64,000 bases of DNA, taken from positions 448,426,538 through 448,490,537 of the forward strand of contig NC_081413.1 in assembly GCF_030272615.1 (NCBI RefSeq), written 5' to 3'. The notes beneath the pieces were generated by a model that was not told where the DNA came from, did not search any database, and worked only from the letters and a program-made list of their open reading frames with translations. Shown piece after piece: positions 11,670 through 24,589 of this stretch. Numbering within the stretch: the first letter of the stretch is position 1; every line of letters begins with the position of its first letter. This stretch comes from Cryptomeria japonica. Lineage: Eukaryota; Streptophyta; Pinopsida; Cupressales; Cupressaceae. Position numbers and translations under genes: made by a program.

Positions 11670-11937
11670 TATTCCCGTGTCTGCGCACTTTCGGATCATG
11701 TTTTTGTTTTTCTGGCACATCTGCGATATCTGGAATCGCGTCTGTGTTACTGGCAGTATTTTATTTTGTAGGTTCTAGGAAAGTGCATTTGTGTTATTAA
11801 GTCGTGTCTGCGGTGTCTGTAGCCACATCTATGTCCAGAGATCACGTCTGCATTCTATAGTCGCGTCTGTGCCTCACATAACTACGTCTGTGTCACGAAG
11901 GTGCATCTGTATTGAGGGTAATCGCATCTGTGTTAAC
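11670..11937 (+). repeat. GCGTCTGTGT array in the D leader
   Basis: About eleven degenerate copies of YGCGTCTGTGT occur at roughly 20-25-bp spacing, for example at 11737-11748, 11871-11881, 11884-11893 and 11922-11933. Most copies differ from the consensus by C-to-T or G-to-A. A second cluster of four lies at 13149-13231. The reverse complement of the same repeat forms an array near the 3' end at 24966-25215. Confidence 0.8.
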
Positions 11938-13148
11938 CAGTTTCAAATTTTGGGTTTATTGATTTAGTTTTGGGATTTTGCATTTAGGGTTTTAGATTTG
12001 GTTTATTTTGAGCTAACATTTTTAGATCTAGCTAACAAAACTGGTGCAGCTTGTCTTGAAAGCAAAATCATTTGGTTAAAGGCCCCTATTTTCACAAAGT
12101 CTTTTGGGTTTAAAATCTACCTAACTTGTGTGCTTGCAGGAAGGGGTGATTATTTGAAAGAATCCAAACTACTAACAACTCTTTGGTGTAGGTCCTTGGC
12201 AAGGGTTTTTGGATTTTTATTGTGTGCCTTGTTTTCATAGACTAGCAAACACTTCAATTGGTGCACTAAAATTAAATAATTGTCTTTTGTGTCTTGAGCA
12301 ATAGGCTCTTTTTGTTTAATCTTTAGAGGGCCTATCTTCTCGTGTGGTCATTAGGACTACTAGTGAGAAGAGAACGACCCAAGTGGTAGCGAGGAAAACC
12401 CACCTCTTCCGAACCACTATAAACAAATGTATTCATGGTGAAAACTATGGATAACATGTGCTGATTAGTTCATACTGACACTTTGTCTCCCCATAAACCT
12501 ATTTGATCAAATTTATTTGATCATTTGTAGGGCGTAACCCCTACTGGCTGGGAGCCTTTTGTATTTATAGAGCTGAAAGTGCCACATGTATGGCTACACA
12601 AGCAGATGCCCTTACTAGCACCTTTTTGTTTTAGAAGCCCAAATCCTTCTAATTGTTGGGGTAGGAGGTCGGACCTCTGGTAGCAGCCCACACACATATG
12701 GTTCTTAGCAGAGATACAAAGTTTTCCATGGGGAGTTTTCATGGGGACTGATGCTTGGTTGACCCGAGAAGTGAGTGTCGAGGGTGGAGCCAATGAGGTC
12801 AAGCATCTAAGTATCTACTCTGAATACCGTAGCCTTGGGGGTAAAACCTCATGTGGGATCAACAACTATTGTCTTGGCCAGCCATAAGAATTGTGCTTGA
12901 CTTATTTTAAACATTCAAAACATTCAAGACCAAACAGCAAAACATTGTGTCTTTTATGTCTTCAAGTGCATGAAAAATATTTTTACATCAAACAACACAC
13001 TTTTATTGGAGTCATTTGAGTCTAGACACTTGCAAACATTGGGTCTTCATCAACACTGTGTCCTCTTGTCACTAAAAACAGTCAAACAGTTAGATTTTGG
13101 TCATAACAAAACAACTTCACAGATTGGAAAAAATTGCACAAATTTTGC

Positions 13149-13231
13149 AGAAATGCATCTGTGTCTGACATAATAGCGTCTATGTTGTCTAACCACGTCT
13201 GTTTTGGGCAAAATAGCGTTTGTGTTCCCAG
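13149..13231 (+). repeat. Second GCGTCTGTGT cluster in the D leader
   Basis: Four copies lie just upstream of gag: GCATCTGTGT, GCGTCTATGT, CACGTCTGTTT and GCGTTTGTGT. Spacing is about 22 bp, as in the first cluster. Confidence 0.75.
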
Positions 13232-13412
13232 AATCAGCATTGCAATTCGCAAAAAAATCTCAGAGATGCCTACTCTACTACATACATACTTGGTCTTACA
13301 CTTTGGACATTGCAAGTACACTTCAGATTCATTTACATTCCATCCAACCCTTGGTCTTCCATACTTTTCCCATTTTCATCTAGTCTCACACATCTCGATC
13401 AATACCTAGTTC

Positions 13413-15834
13413 ATGGTTGAAACCCATTCCCAAAAATCTAGAAGAGAAACTAAAGAGGCTCAAGAGTCCACAAACATGAGTTCTTATGAGTATGACAATG
13501 ATATCTTTTTCAATTCTGATCATACTACATTACCTGACATGGATGCCTATAGAAACATTCCAAATGTTGAGAACATGGACACTACAAACAATAATGATAC
13601 ACACAATTATGATATGGACAACTTTTCCGTACATTCAGCACATGTCAAAGAATCCATTATGAATCCCCATTTCAATCGATTGGTTGAGGAAATAATGAGG
13701 AGGGATAGACAATACTTCTTACAAATGATGGCACAAAGTGGAGCCAAGATACCTCGTGATTTTGACGTCTCAAATAATGGAAAATCAACCTTTGCAACAA
13801 CCTCACTCCAACATGGATCAAAGAAGGCCTAATAGTGGAGGCAATAGAGGACCACATATGGTACCTGAATCACCATCATCTTTGTTTCAAAAACCAGAGC
13901 TCCCACATACACATGGTCAAGCATATGATACTCACCTTCACAGACCATTATGGAAGTCTTATGTAGAGAAATATGCTCCATCACATATCAATGTTAAGGA
14001 TCAACCACCAAAGCAATTGGATATTCAAAGGCATGCTCAAAATTTGGACACAAGGAAACCCCGTGTCAAATTTGGGGGCAACACATTAGAACATGACATG
14101 CCTATAGAGTATGGTATACATGCACAAAATAGATATGGCATTCCTCAACATGAATCTACACCAAGTGGTCCATATATGCAGCCTCACTATAGACATCCTC
14201 CATATGAACATGTGTATGATCAATATCATCCATATATGCAACATGCTCCTCCTCCCATTGGTGCCTCAAGAATAGGGTATGGTCCAAGAAGTCGATCTCC
14301 AATTAAGAGCAATTTGGAGCAACAAATCAGGGACTTACAAAAGAAAATGGAGGACATAAATACACCGAAGCCAACATACACAAAAAGAGACATATGTCCT
14401 TATCCATTTGACAAAAGCATTCCAATGCCTCCTTTTCCTACACACTTTGTGATGCCTAAATTCGATAAGTATAGAGAAAAAGGGGATCCTAAGGCACACA
14501 TAAGATAGTTTTTCACAGCTTGCATTGAGGTAGCAGCAGAAGAGACATATTTGATGAGATTATTCCCACAAAGCCTAGGTGATCAGGCTATGGAATGGTT
14601 CTCCCAACTCCCACCTGGTATTAAGTCATGGGGTGATCTAGCAGAGGCATTTATCCAACATTTCTCCTACAACATAGAGACAGACATATCAGTCACTACT
14701 TTGTGCAACACCAAGCAAAAAGAGGGAGAGTCTTTTGCATCATTTTTACAAAGATGGAGAAATCTAGCCAGCAGATGCTCTTGTGAAATCCCACAAAAAC
14801 AAATGGTAGAGATGTTCACCCAGAATGTTAACAAAGACATTGGCTATGATCTAAGAAAATCTTGTTTGTCCACCTTCAAGGACGTCATTGAAAAAGGCTT
14901 AGCAATAGAGAAGGTCCTAATTGAGCAAGGCATCATTAAGATATTCAAAGAAAACAAAGATGACTTTAAAGGAAAAGACAAGCCAAGATTTTGGAATAAA
15001 AACAAGAACATAGTCAATGATGGTGTTGTTGATGCCAACACAGTGCGATCCAAATTCATCTTTTTGGGATCAAGTTCTACAAACAATCAAGTGAATACTC
15101 AAACAACTTCTAGATCACGAAGGAAGTACACTCCATTGGGAGAACCACTTGAGTTAGTTTTCAAGAAGCTAGTGGCAAACAAAGTAATCACAGTTCCAGA
15201 TTTTCCTCCATATGAACCAAAGGTCAAACCAAATTGGAGGAATGATGATGAGTATTGTGAATTTCATAAGAGCAAGGGTCATAAGATAGGAAATTTTCAT
15301 CGACTGAAGAACATCATACAAGATCTCATTGATAGAGGTGACATTGAGATTGAGGGACACTCATCTAATCAAGATCATGAGATGTTTAAGGAACCATTCC
15401 CAAAGCATGACAAGGGAAAAGCTAAAGCCATAGATGACCAAACCAACTATACCAGAACATCCTACAACTATGATTCAACTATCAATCACATCTTGATGGA
15501 CAATTATGTCTCTACCATTGTCATCAAGGACAAAACATCTGAGAATTCTACCCAGAGACCCAGGATTGTCCTAAAAGGCGTTGGATCTTCTTCTGAACCT
15601 ACCTCTGAATGTCATGTTACAACCCGCCGAGGTAAAATCACTTTGCAAGGGGCTCCAAATAAGAACACCGCTTCTTCATCAATCAATCCTGAGTATGACC
15701 TTGTAGAACAATTAGGGAAGAAACCCGTGCTCATCTCCATCCTTGAGCTATTACACATATCCCCTGCTCATAAAGCTATTCTTGACAAAATCTTGAGAGA
15801 TACTGCCGTTCCTACTAATCTAAACGTGGACTAG
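13413..15834 (+). pseudogene. D gag, broken
   Basis: The start codon at 13413 (MVETHSQKS) opens an acidic N-terminal region. A single-base frameshift near 13770-13800 moves the reading into the frame that then holds to about 18700. Pro/His/Tyr-rich sequence precedes the Gypsy gag (capsid) domain at about 14500-14900, with DQAMEWFSQL, GESFASFLQRW and MFTQNVNKDI motifs. The TAG at 14506-14508 stands where AHIRQFF is usual (Gln to stop). The C-terminal part contains PLGEPLELVFKKL and the CEFHKSKGH motif of Tat gags. Protease follows after a TAG at 15832. Confidence 0.85.
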
Positions 15835-16335
15835 TTTCAAGCCATGGTAGGATACCTTTCCATTCCACACTCCCTTACTTTCACAGAAGCTGACGACGCC
15901 TCTATAAGTTAGCCACATAATGCACCACTGCACATTGAAGCCTTCATACACAAACATTGAATAAAAAGAGTCCTGATAGATGGAGGAGCAGGTCTAAACA
16001 TTTATACATTGAGCACTATTAAACAATTGGGATATTCTGATAAGGTTGTGAATTCTACAAATCAAATCACCATCAAGGCATATGATGACGAAGAGCATTC
16101 ATCCAAGGGCATGGTCACCCTACTTCTCAGAGTTGGGCCAGTTATAAAGGATGTGGTTTGTCAAGTCCTAGACCTAGATCTCACTTATAACATATTACTA
16201 GGACATCCTTGGATTCATGAAATGAGGGTAGTCCCATCCACATATCATCAATGCATTAAGTTTCCTCATAATGGAGTAGAAGTAACACTTAACGGCGATC
16301 CTAATCCATTCATATACTGCAATAACTTGAGATAA
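15835..16335 (+). pseudogene. D aspartic protease, broken
   Basis: Same frame as gag. The active site reads LIDGGAG near 15979; plant Tat proteases carry DGG or DSG here, so the catalytic Asp is kept. The NILLGHPWIH motif near 16190-16216 is the conserved C-terminal part of the fold. Four stops interrupt the stretch, including one just before the active site, so it would not be expressed as a single protein. Confidence 0.8.
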
Positions 16336-17430
16336 AAGACTGAGACCATCATTCCCAGTAATCGTGAAGTTGTTCCTTCTTTGGCATACATTGATCCTGA
16401 GTCCTTAAAACCTTCGACATCAAAATAAGGTGAGCTTAAGGGCAAGTTTCAAGATAAAGGCATGGAAGAATACACTTTAAATCAGACCATGTACTTATGA
16501 CAAGTCATGAGTTCCCCAAAAGAATATGGAAGACCACATCCTAACAAGAAAGTATCCATCATGATACTCAAATGGGACCATACTACCTTTCAAAGATGGG
16601 GTGAACTAGAAGAGGAAGATCTATACAAAATTCTTTACAAAGACAATGAAGATGACACACAAGATCACATTAGTCTACCATGTGAGAAATATGGCAAAGG
16701 CTTCAAAATTCTACAAAAATTTGGGTATGATGGAAAAAGCCCTCTTGGGTTATGAAACGAAGGCATCATTGAACCTTTACAACCTGAATTGAATTTCAAA
16801 AAGGAACGCTCGAAAGGACTTGGTTTCTTAACTTCCAAGATACACACCCAAAGGACAAAAGAAGCCTTACAAATCAAAGCTGCCAAAATTCAACAAGAGG
16901 ATCGCTATTCCACAGATTCCAATGAATGGGAATGGGGTTCTGACAAGTCTTCCAGTGACTACGAGCTCGCCGAGATATTCAGAGAGCCAGAGGAACCAAC
17001 AGAAGAAGAGGAATTTTATAACAAGTTTAGAGTTGGTCAAGAAACAACCCATGAGGATTCCACACAGTCCTTATCTCAAGGTTCTAGGTTGAAATCACAT
17101 AGGATGAGAACACCTGTCCCAGAATGCGCTACTAGGGATGATAATTTGGATTTGTTTGCGATCGAGACTGATGAGGAGAGTGCCATCAATGACCTTGATA
17201 ATTACCTTGACATACCTGAATATAACTACATCTTCACTCTTAGCCCCGCTAACTTCAAAGACATTAACGACCTTCCCCTTGTTCACCACCAACTCATTGA
17301 CTGGGATCATGAAGGACCTGCACATTTTGACACTTTCCAAAATGATGAAGCTTTTATTGACTATCTGGGCATATGAGATGATCTTCCTCCTAGGAACCAT
17401 AAAGCGAGATACACTATAGAACTCAATAGC
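16336..17430 (+). pseudogene. D G-patch and acidic linker, broken
   Basis: A G-patch-like motif (KYGKGFKILQKFGYDGKSPLG, broken here as KYGKGFKIL / KFGYDGKSPLG) lies at about 16686-16750, followed by a TGA where Arg is usual. G-patch motifs are known between protease and RT in many plant Gypsy elements and are thought to bind nucleic acid. An acidic Asp/Glu-rich linker follows. The TGAs at about 16498, 16753 and 17374 look like CGA-to-TGA changes. Confidence 0.7.
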
Positions 17431-18700
17431 GTGGCATATTTTGGTGAGGGTGTCCGACCTTCCAGTTGCAAAAAAGTGAAAATAAGAACAAATCAAGGGT
17501 CTTATGGTGAAAACTACACTATGGCACTGTCTAACCCCAAAAAAGTAAAAAGAAAAGACGTATCTAAGGGTAAAAACCTCTCTGAGGCACCCGAAGATGG
17601 AAGGCTCGACATTCTCCCAGCATCATATGAGGAAAAGTCATCCATGTTGGTAGAGGAGACTATTAAAACAAATATTGGTATAGAAGAGGTTCCACACAAC
17701 ATATTCCTAGCTCAATCGTTGACGGAGTCAGAAAGGTCAAAATTCATAAGTTTCTTCAAAGAACAACAAATCAACTTTGCATGGTCATACGCTGATATGC
17801 CTGGATTAGATCCGGATCTAGTAATGCATCATTTGACAGTTAAACCGGGAGCAAAACCAGTGAAATAGAAATTAAGAAAGATGCATCCACAAGTCGCATT
17901 ATTGGTCAAAGCAGAGCTTGAGAAATTATTGGACATCAGATTCATATGCCCAATTGATTATCCTAAATGGATCTCCAACTTAGTGCCTGTCAGTAAACCA
18001 GATCACAACATCAGAATTTGTACAGATTTCAGAGACATCAACAAAGCTTGTTCAAAGGATGACTTCCCATTACCAAATATTGACTTGATTGTTGATCTCA
18101 CAGCAGGTCATGAAATGTTATCATTAATGGATGGATTCTCTGGTTATAATCAAATAAGGATCATGCCCAAGGATCAACACAAAACATGATTCACTTGTCC
18201 TTGGGGAACTTTCTGCTGGAATGTCATGCCCTTTGGGCTAAAAAATGCAGGTGCTACATATCAAAGAGCCATGACTACTATCTTTCATGATCTCATGCAC
18301 GTAACCGTGGAAGATTATGTCAGTGACCTCTTGGGCAAATCAATAGATAGAAATACACATTTGGACATACTTTCAGTTGTCTTTGATTGTTTGAAAAAAT
18401 ACAAAGTAAGATTAAACCCCAAGAAATGTGTTTTTGGAGTAACCTCTGGGAAGCTCCTAGGATTCATTGTATCCAAAAGAGGAATTGAAGCTGATCCAGC
18501 AAAAGTCAAGGCCATCTTGGAAATGCAACCACCAAGAAATATCAGTCAACTTCGATCCTTACAAGTCAGACTCCAATCCATCCGAAGATTCATAGCGCAA
18601 CTTGTAGATAAGTGTAATCCTTTTCAGCACCTACTACATAAAAACACAAATTCAAATGAGATGATAACTGTCAACAGGCTTTCAAGATGCTCAAAGATTA
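17431..18700 (+). pseudogene. D reverse transcriptase, catalytic box damaged
   Basis: RT motifs in order: LLDIRFICPIDYPKWISN (near 17920), ICTDFRDINKAC (near 18016), MDGFSGYNQIRI (near 18127), MPFGLKNAGATYQRAM (near 18226), then the catalytic box. The box reads YVSDLLG at about 18315-18335 where the family has YVDD, so the first of the two metal-binding Asp is replaced by Ser. There is a TAG before KLRKMHP at 17866 (CAG in relatives) and a TGA near 18187. A frameshift near 18680 leads into the RNase H region. This copy cannot have made active RT. Confidence 0.88.
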
Positions 18701-19196
18701 TCTTCTAAATCCGCCAATTTTGATGCCACTAGTTCTAGATCAACCTCTGTTACTATACATATCAACTACTCCAACAGCACTGGGGGCACTCTTAGCACAA
18801 CAAATTGCTGAGGGCAAAGAAAAAGTAGTATACTATATCAGTCGCACATTGGTAGGATATGAGCTAAACTACACAACAATTGAATGTGCATGTCTCGCTG
18901 TGGTCTTTTCTTCGTAGAAATTATGACATTACATGCTCACTCATAAGACTAAGTTAGTTGCAAGGATCGACCCATTGAAATACCTTCTCAATAAAGCAAC
19001 ACTTACTGGGCGACTGGCCAAATGGGTAATGATTCTGAGTGAATTCGACATCGAGTATGTGGACAGAAAAGCAATAAAAGGACAAGACATCACAGATCAA
19101 TTAGTAGATGCTCCCATGATAGATGATGTTCCTCTAAGTTCAGAATTTCCAGATGAATCTATTTTGACAATGTCACGTACAAAGCCATGGTAACTA
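18687..19196 (+). pseudogene. D first RNase H (degenerate) and connection
   Basis: The stretch reads LLLYISTTPTALGALL, then YISRTLVGYELNYTTIE and GRLAKWVMILSEFDIEY. This is the Gypsy-type RNase H attached to RT. In Tat elements this domain has lost catalytic residues and the function has moved to a second RNase H. There is a stop at 18915-18917. Confidence 0.75.
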
Positions 19197-19560
19197 TACT
19201 TCGATGGCTCATACACACAGCATGGGGCAGGAGCCAACATCCTCTTTATAACTCCTCAAGGGGATTCTATACCAAAATCATACCGCTTATCATTTCCTTG
19301 CACTAACAATATAGCAGAATATGAGGCATTAACAATAGGATTACGAATTGCAGTTCAATGGAAGATGCAGGAACTTTGTGTTTTTGGGGACTCTCAACTA
19401 GTCATCCGTCAAGCAACTAATGATTACCAAACAAAATATGAAAAACTAATGCCTTATAAACAAATGGTGGATGACCTAAAATAACACTTCACAAAGATAG
19501 ACTTTGAGCAGATACCAAGAGAGCAGAATCGCGCCGCAGATGCCATGGCTACAATTGCTT
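19190..19560 (+). pseudogene. D second (archaeal-type) RNase H
   Basis: The domain starts at LYFDGSYTQHGAGAN and continues with NNIAEYEAL, VFGDSQLVIRQ and NRAADAMATIAS. The four catalytic acidic residues (Asp, Glu, Asp, Asp) are all present. This additional RNase H is the defining mark of the Tat lineage. There are a TAA before LYFDG and another near 19483. Confidence 0.82.
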
Positions 19561-20936
19561 CACTGATTGATCTACCTCCAAACGAGCCCCGCTATGAGTT
19601 CTTGGTGGACAACCTTTTGGTTCCTTCATATGAGATCATGCCTACTGAGACGATATGTGTCATCGGTCCCGAGTCCCAGTTATATGGTTCCATTTTCACA
19701 CACCTTCATGACATTATCCTACCTCTTGATCTATCAAATAACCAATGTCGCACTTTTATTCACCAATCCTCTCGATATGTCATTTTAGCTAATATCCTAT
19801 ATCGACGAGGTCTAGATGGCACTCTTCTTAGATGTTTAGAAAGTGACGAAGCTCAGATTGCGTTACATGAAGTGCATGAAGGGATATGTGGTCCACATGC
19901 TAGTGGTCCTACCTTGGCCAAGAAACTCATCAAGACTAGATATTACTGGCCCAATATGGAAAAAGACTCATATCAGTTTGTCAAGAAATGTAAGCAATGC
20001 CAAATTCATGGAGACCTCATACATGCACCAGCATAAGAACTTCAACCAATTGCATCTCCTTGGCCCTTTCGTCAGTGGGGACTCAATCTCATAGGCAAGA
20101 TTCACCCTCCTTCTTCCAATGGTCATAAATTCATTATCACTGCCACAGAGTATTTTACAAAATGGATTGAAGTCATGCCTCTCATAGAGGTCACTAGAAA
20201 ATAGACTGCTACATTCATCCTCAACTATATCATTTGCTGATACAGTATTCCTATTTCCATTATCATTGATAATGGGCGTCCCTTCAAAAATCAGGATGTT
20301 CGTGAACTCTGTGACCGCTTCCATATTTCCCATCGTTTCTCCACACCATATTATCCCCAAGGTAATGGCCAAGCTGAGGCATCTAATAAAACAATCCTTA
20401 AAATCCTAAAGAAGACAATCGACGATGATGGTCGTAATTGGGATATCCAACTTAATCCTACACTTTGGGCCTACCGCACAAGTGTCCGCACACCTACAGG
20501 AGCTACACCCTATTCACTTGTCTACGGCGCTAAAGCCATCTTGCCTATTGAGGTCAAGCTACCCTCTTTACGGGTTTCTTTGCAAAATATCATCAGTGAT
20601 GAAGACTATAGGGTCTCTTGCTTACAAGAGCTGGAACTACTGGATGAATGAAGACAAATTGCTTTTAATCATCTCAAGGCTTACCAACAACGAATAGGTC
20701 GCAGCTACAATCATAAAGTCAAGCCTCGCACATTTGAGGTAAGTGATTTGGTTCTTAGAAAAAATCCTAAAAATCAACAAGACAGAGAGAAGAAGGGCAA
20801 GTTCGAACAAAACTGGCTTGGTCCTTACATTATTACAGCAGCATATGGATCTGGTGCATATCAGCTCTCAACTACAGAAGGTGAACCTTTGGAGGATCCT
20901 ATCAACAGCATGCACCTTCGCAGGTTTTACACATAG
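19561..20936 (+). pseudogene. D integrase, first catalytic Asp changed
   Basis: The HHCC zinc finger is readable (HEVHEGICGPH ... CKQCQIHG, near 19850-20010). The core has GLNLIGKI near 20079, where relatives have GLDLIGKI, so the first DDE residue is Asn. The second Asp (IIIDNGRPF, near 20260) and the Glu (GNGQAEASN, near 20360) are intact. The C-terminal domain (RTFEVSDLVLRK ... GPYIITAAYGSGAY) ends MHLRRFYT at 20936. In-frame stops lie near 20034, 20203, 20237 and 20648. Confidence 0.87.
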
Positions 20937-22629
20937 CTCTTCAGAGTATCCTAATTCAAAAAATACAAAAAATTCAAAAATACAAAAAAATATTAAAAAT
21001 AAAAAATCGTTACTTGGTGAAAACCTGGCAAACAAGCACCTTGTGACACAAAAAACATTGAAAAATCAAAAAAAGTAAAGAGAAATAATTTTGTCCAACG
21101 GTGAAAACCACTTCGGTGGCACCCTGGGCAAGTACCATGGTGAAAACTGGGTCACCAGCGCCATGTGTAGAGATATTGTTCCTCCCTCCTTCAGGATTCA
21201 CTTTCATCCTTTCACTTTGCACACACTCACAACCTATTCATTCATAATAAACTTACCCATTCCCATCATTGCTTGTTATTGATCTACCCAAGATTGGTTA
21301 GCCATTCATAATAAACCTCCCTTTCTATCCATAATAAATCAGATCCTATCTGTGGCTAAGGAAAATCCTACATCTAGTGATGGGTGTGGAACTGAGAGCA
21401 TCACATGCTTCGAGGAGTATAGTTTCTTCCAGCTTCCTTCAGTCTATCCACGCACAATCTGAAATAAAGAAACATTTGCATCGCCAATCCACAATAAAGT
21501 TCTGTCTTCTTCACAATAAAGTATCAGTTTCATGGATTCAGTTAGTTTCAGATGAGACAGCAGCAACAATGGGCTTCAACAAATCAAATCTTTCAACAGA
21601 CTCAGACAACATATGGTTCAGTGCTATCTATCCTTTCTGTGAAAGTAAACATTGTGACCACAATCAAATAAGACTTATATAAGTGATAAGAGACACTAAA
21701 CTTGAGGACTACAGTGGATGTTGGTGTCGAGTCTTGGTTTTCTTTTGATTTTATCTTTTGGTGACATGTCTTTTAGCTTTTCTAGGATGTCTCTGACTAG
21801 AGATTCTATCTCCAGGATGTCTGACTAGAAACGCGAGGATGGGGTATCGTCACCTATTTTTATTTGCTGTCTATGGATTGTCTTTTAATAATGCTATGAC
21901 TTGTCCAAGGATATGAGGACACTAGGAGTCTAGTGTGAACTGGGGCATTCCTTGTTTGTGACTATCTTATCTCCATGCAAATAGGTACAATGACTTTTTG
22001 GGTCGAATATATGCCTCGATTGTCAGAACCTATTTTTCCATAATAAAGCTCAATGATGATAATGCACAAGAAGCTCTTTTTCATATCTTCTGTCTTCCAT
22101 CCCCTGTTCTTGATTGACTTCCATCGTTCTTCTCGAATCCGCGTAGCCTGCTATCACATGACTGAGTATAATGACACACCAAAAATAGTTGCATTTCATG
22201 TAGTTGCACCTGCATTACCACATATAAGCATTTCATACATACATATAGATATCACATCCTGCACACAACACCTGTTAGCACATTTATATTCTCATCATGT
22301 CAATAGTTATTTGCATTATCATATTCATCTGCACTTCATACATTCACATTTGCATCATGCATACACATATAAAACATAAAAGAACAAAAATACTGCATTA
22401 CATCATATAAATATTTGCATCAATAACATAAAACAAACATCACATAAGAATATCTCATCATATAGGTACACATGCATATAGCTGCCGCAAAGATGAATTG
22501 TCTCATATATATAATCATAAAGTGTCATGATACAATGATGTCAAAATCATATGGCTACAAAGCACCCATAGGTGTCTACATCATCATACAAAAATGGTAC
22601 AATACTGATACATAGGGAGCCCTCTATGG
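20937..22629 (+). other. D post-integrase non-coding region
   Basis: No convincing ORF. An A-rich block at 20957-21090 is followed by GGTGAAAAC-type repeats (21100-21150) and, from about 22160 to 22560, an AT-rich stretch with many CATAT/CATTTGCAT words. G2 has the same order (A-rich block, then a CATAT-rich stretch) before its PMD gene. Confidence 0.55.
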
Positions 22630-24558
22630 CTATGATGAACTCCCTCCCTCGGAGCTGCCTAGCCTCGATGGAATCTGAGCCCCTGAAAGACCCACCCCAG
22701 GATCATCCCTCCTATCCCCTCTATCTGGTGGTGGTGGAGGACCCATAACCCCACCACTCGATGCCTGTCTCCTCCGGCTCCCTCCCGTAGCTATCGCTGT
22801 ACGCAACGGTCTATGGAAGCTCCTCGCCCGCTGATCCGCTGGCACTACACCATAATAGAGATCCCACTAGTAGGCAATCTCCTCCCCTGGCCGTAGGACA
22901 TAAGCATATCCTGCCCCTGTGTCCTCTGCTGCCTGTCTCCCAACCCTCAGTGTTGTCTCAGCCTCTGTATAATGCTGAATAGCCTGATCCCGCTCCTGCT
23001 TAGTATCTCTGAGCCTCCTCCTGAGCCTATCCCTCTCCCTCTCCAACTCCTAGATCTCATATGCCTATCCCTAGCAGATCTCCCTCAGCTCTATTAGCTC
23101 ATCCTCCTTTGCATCAGCCCCCTCTAGCTCTGCCTATGGCTCCCCCTATATGAGTGCCTGCCCCTGTACCTGTACGGGTGCCTGTACTGGTACCTGTCCC
23201 TGTATCTGTCCCTGTCCCTGTACCTATACCTATCTGGGACCCTATGCTACTGGCACCTTTAGCGACAATCCACCGCGACCCCTCAACACCCGAGCCTGCC
23301 TTTCCTCTCCACCCTCCCTCCATGGTGCAACCCTCCTCTCTCCAACTACTCCCCTCCTCCTCCGTTGGCCTCTGCCCCCATCACCTCCACCATCAACATC
23401 ATCCCCACCACTGTCTCCATCTAATGGCTCTCCCGGATCCATCAAGCATGGGAATGGATGCTTCACCCAGTATGTTGTGTACTCGGCATCCATGCCAGCA
23501 TCCTCAATCTCTAGCCACATGTCCCAGGGTAGGGGCATCATCTCTACTAGCTACGTAATAGCCTGATCATATGATAATAGGGGCCCAAACTACGCCTGAT
23601 CTCTCACAGTCTGTGCATACATGCCTGAGCCCCATGGCATCCTCTGGATCCTGCCAAACTGCTTGCCAACCCTGTCCACTAGCTGCCTCTCCAGCACATA
23701 GGGCGTCTACCCAATTAGATACCTTCTCTGGAAGGTGTAAAGAAGCTCAACTGTATCATCCTCCCATTGCTCGCATCTTAGGTATGGCCTCCATATGACC
23801 ATATCGATGTCATCTATCACCCACCGCCAGTGCTCTAACCTGCCAATCCGTGGCTGTGCGTGATCATGTCATATAGGTGCACAAAACTACGTCCATGACC
23901 CCTGCCTCTAAAGTGTATCGGCCTCATCACTGGAAGATGCTCATAAGCCCACACCTGCAGCAATGTCACCCCGTAGCCTAATCCCACTAATCCGTGGTAT
24001 ACAAACTGATGCAGCTCATAGTACAGGTGTGCCAGTACACACAGTCCCCAGGCATATCTGGTGTGCTGTGTCACCAATGTCTCCAGTGCTCCTCCCCAAC
24101 CCACAGCCAACCCCCATGTCGCTCTATTCAGACACAGGAACCCACTAATCGCTCCTCCTACCACTGCTGGTAGTGCTAGCCCTGTAGTTGTCATCGTATC
24201 CCATGCCACATGTCCAACCCTCATCTCTAGTCTTGGGTCCTGAAACACTCGTCTCAGGGCCTCCCTATCTCCATCTCAATTTTATGGGATCAAATCCCCA
24301 TATATCGGTATCCACAGGATCCTGTATACATCCTCAAGGGTGACTCTCATCTCACCCATTGGTAAATGAAAAGTACATGTCTCGGAGTGCCATCTCTCCA
24401 CCAGTGCAGTCAATAGTCCCATGTTCACCTGAAAATCAAGCACATACAACACATGTCTCAGACCCATAGCCTCGATCGCAGCTTGGTCCTCAAATGTCAG
24501 CTCAGGTCACAACCTCTGAGTGGATGGGAATATCTCCCGTTAACATAGGCAAATACTC
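22630..24558 (-). pseudogene. D antisense PMD gene, exon 2 (plant mobile domain)
   Basis: On the minus strand the reading goes IFPSTQRL, then ELTFEDQAAIEAMG, LLTALVERWHSETCTFHLP and GEMRVTLEDVYRILWIP, which is the N-terminal signature of the plant mobile domain (aminotransferase-like, as in MAIN/MAIL1). A long hydrophobic/Trp-rich part follows (24248-23835), then a Gly/Asp-rich tract, a Gly-Thr repeat (23114-23240), a coiled coil (about 23100-22880) and an Arg/Pro-rich C-terminus ending at 22630. Stops near 24290 and 23833 and a frameshift near 23700 break it; several TAGs in the coiled coil replace CAG. PMD genes are known in Gypsy and Mutator-like elements. The region is visibly GC-richer than its flanks. 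Function in the element is unknown. Confidence 0.75.
23150..23240 (-). repeat. CCTGTN hexanucleotide microsatellite in PMD exon
   Basis: About fourteen hexamers of the CCTGTA/CCTGTC type. On the minus strand they encode alternating Gly and Thr (GTGTGTD). The cysteine-rich plus-strand ORF here is only the shadow of this repeat. Confidence 0.8.
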
Positions 24559-24589
24559 CTACAGTCAAGCAAATCGATCATGTCAGTCA

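Larger units (their letters stand above)
11589..13412 (+). other. D gag leader, non-coding
   Basis: This 1.8-kb stretch between PBS and gag has no convincing ORF. It holds two clusters of a GCGTCTGTGT repeat (annotated separately). A candidate leader intron could run from the GTAATC donor at the end of the LTR (near 11451) to an acceptor near 13409, but this is weak. Confidence 0.6.

Noticed and set aside
23150-23566. Cys-rich plus-strand ORF (CPCTCTGACTG)
   Set aside because: It is the antisense shadow of the hexanucleotide repeat that encodes Gly-Thr in the PMD gene.
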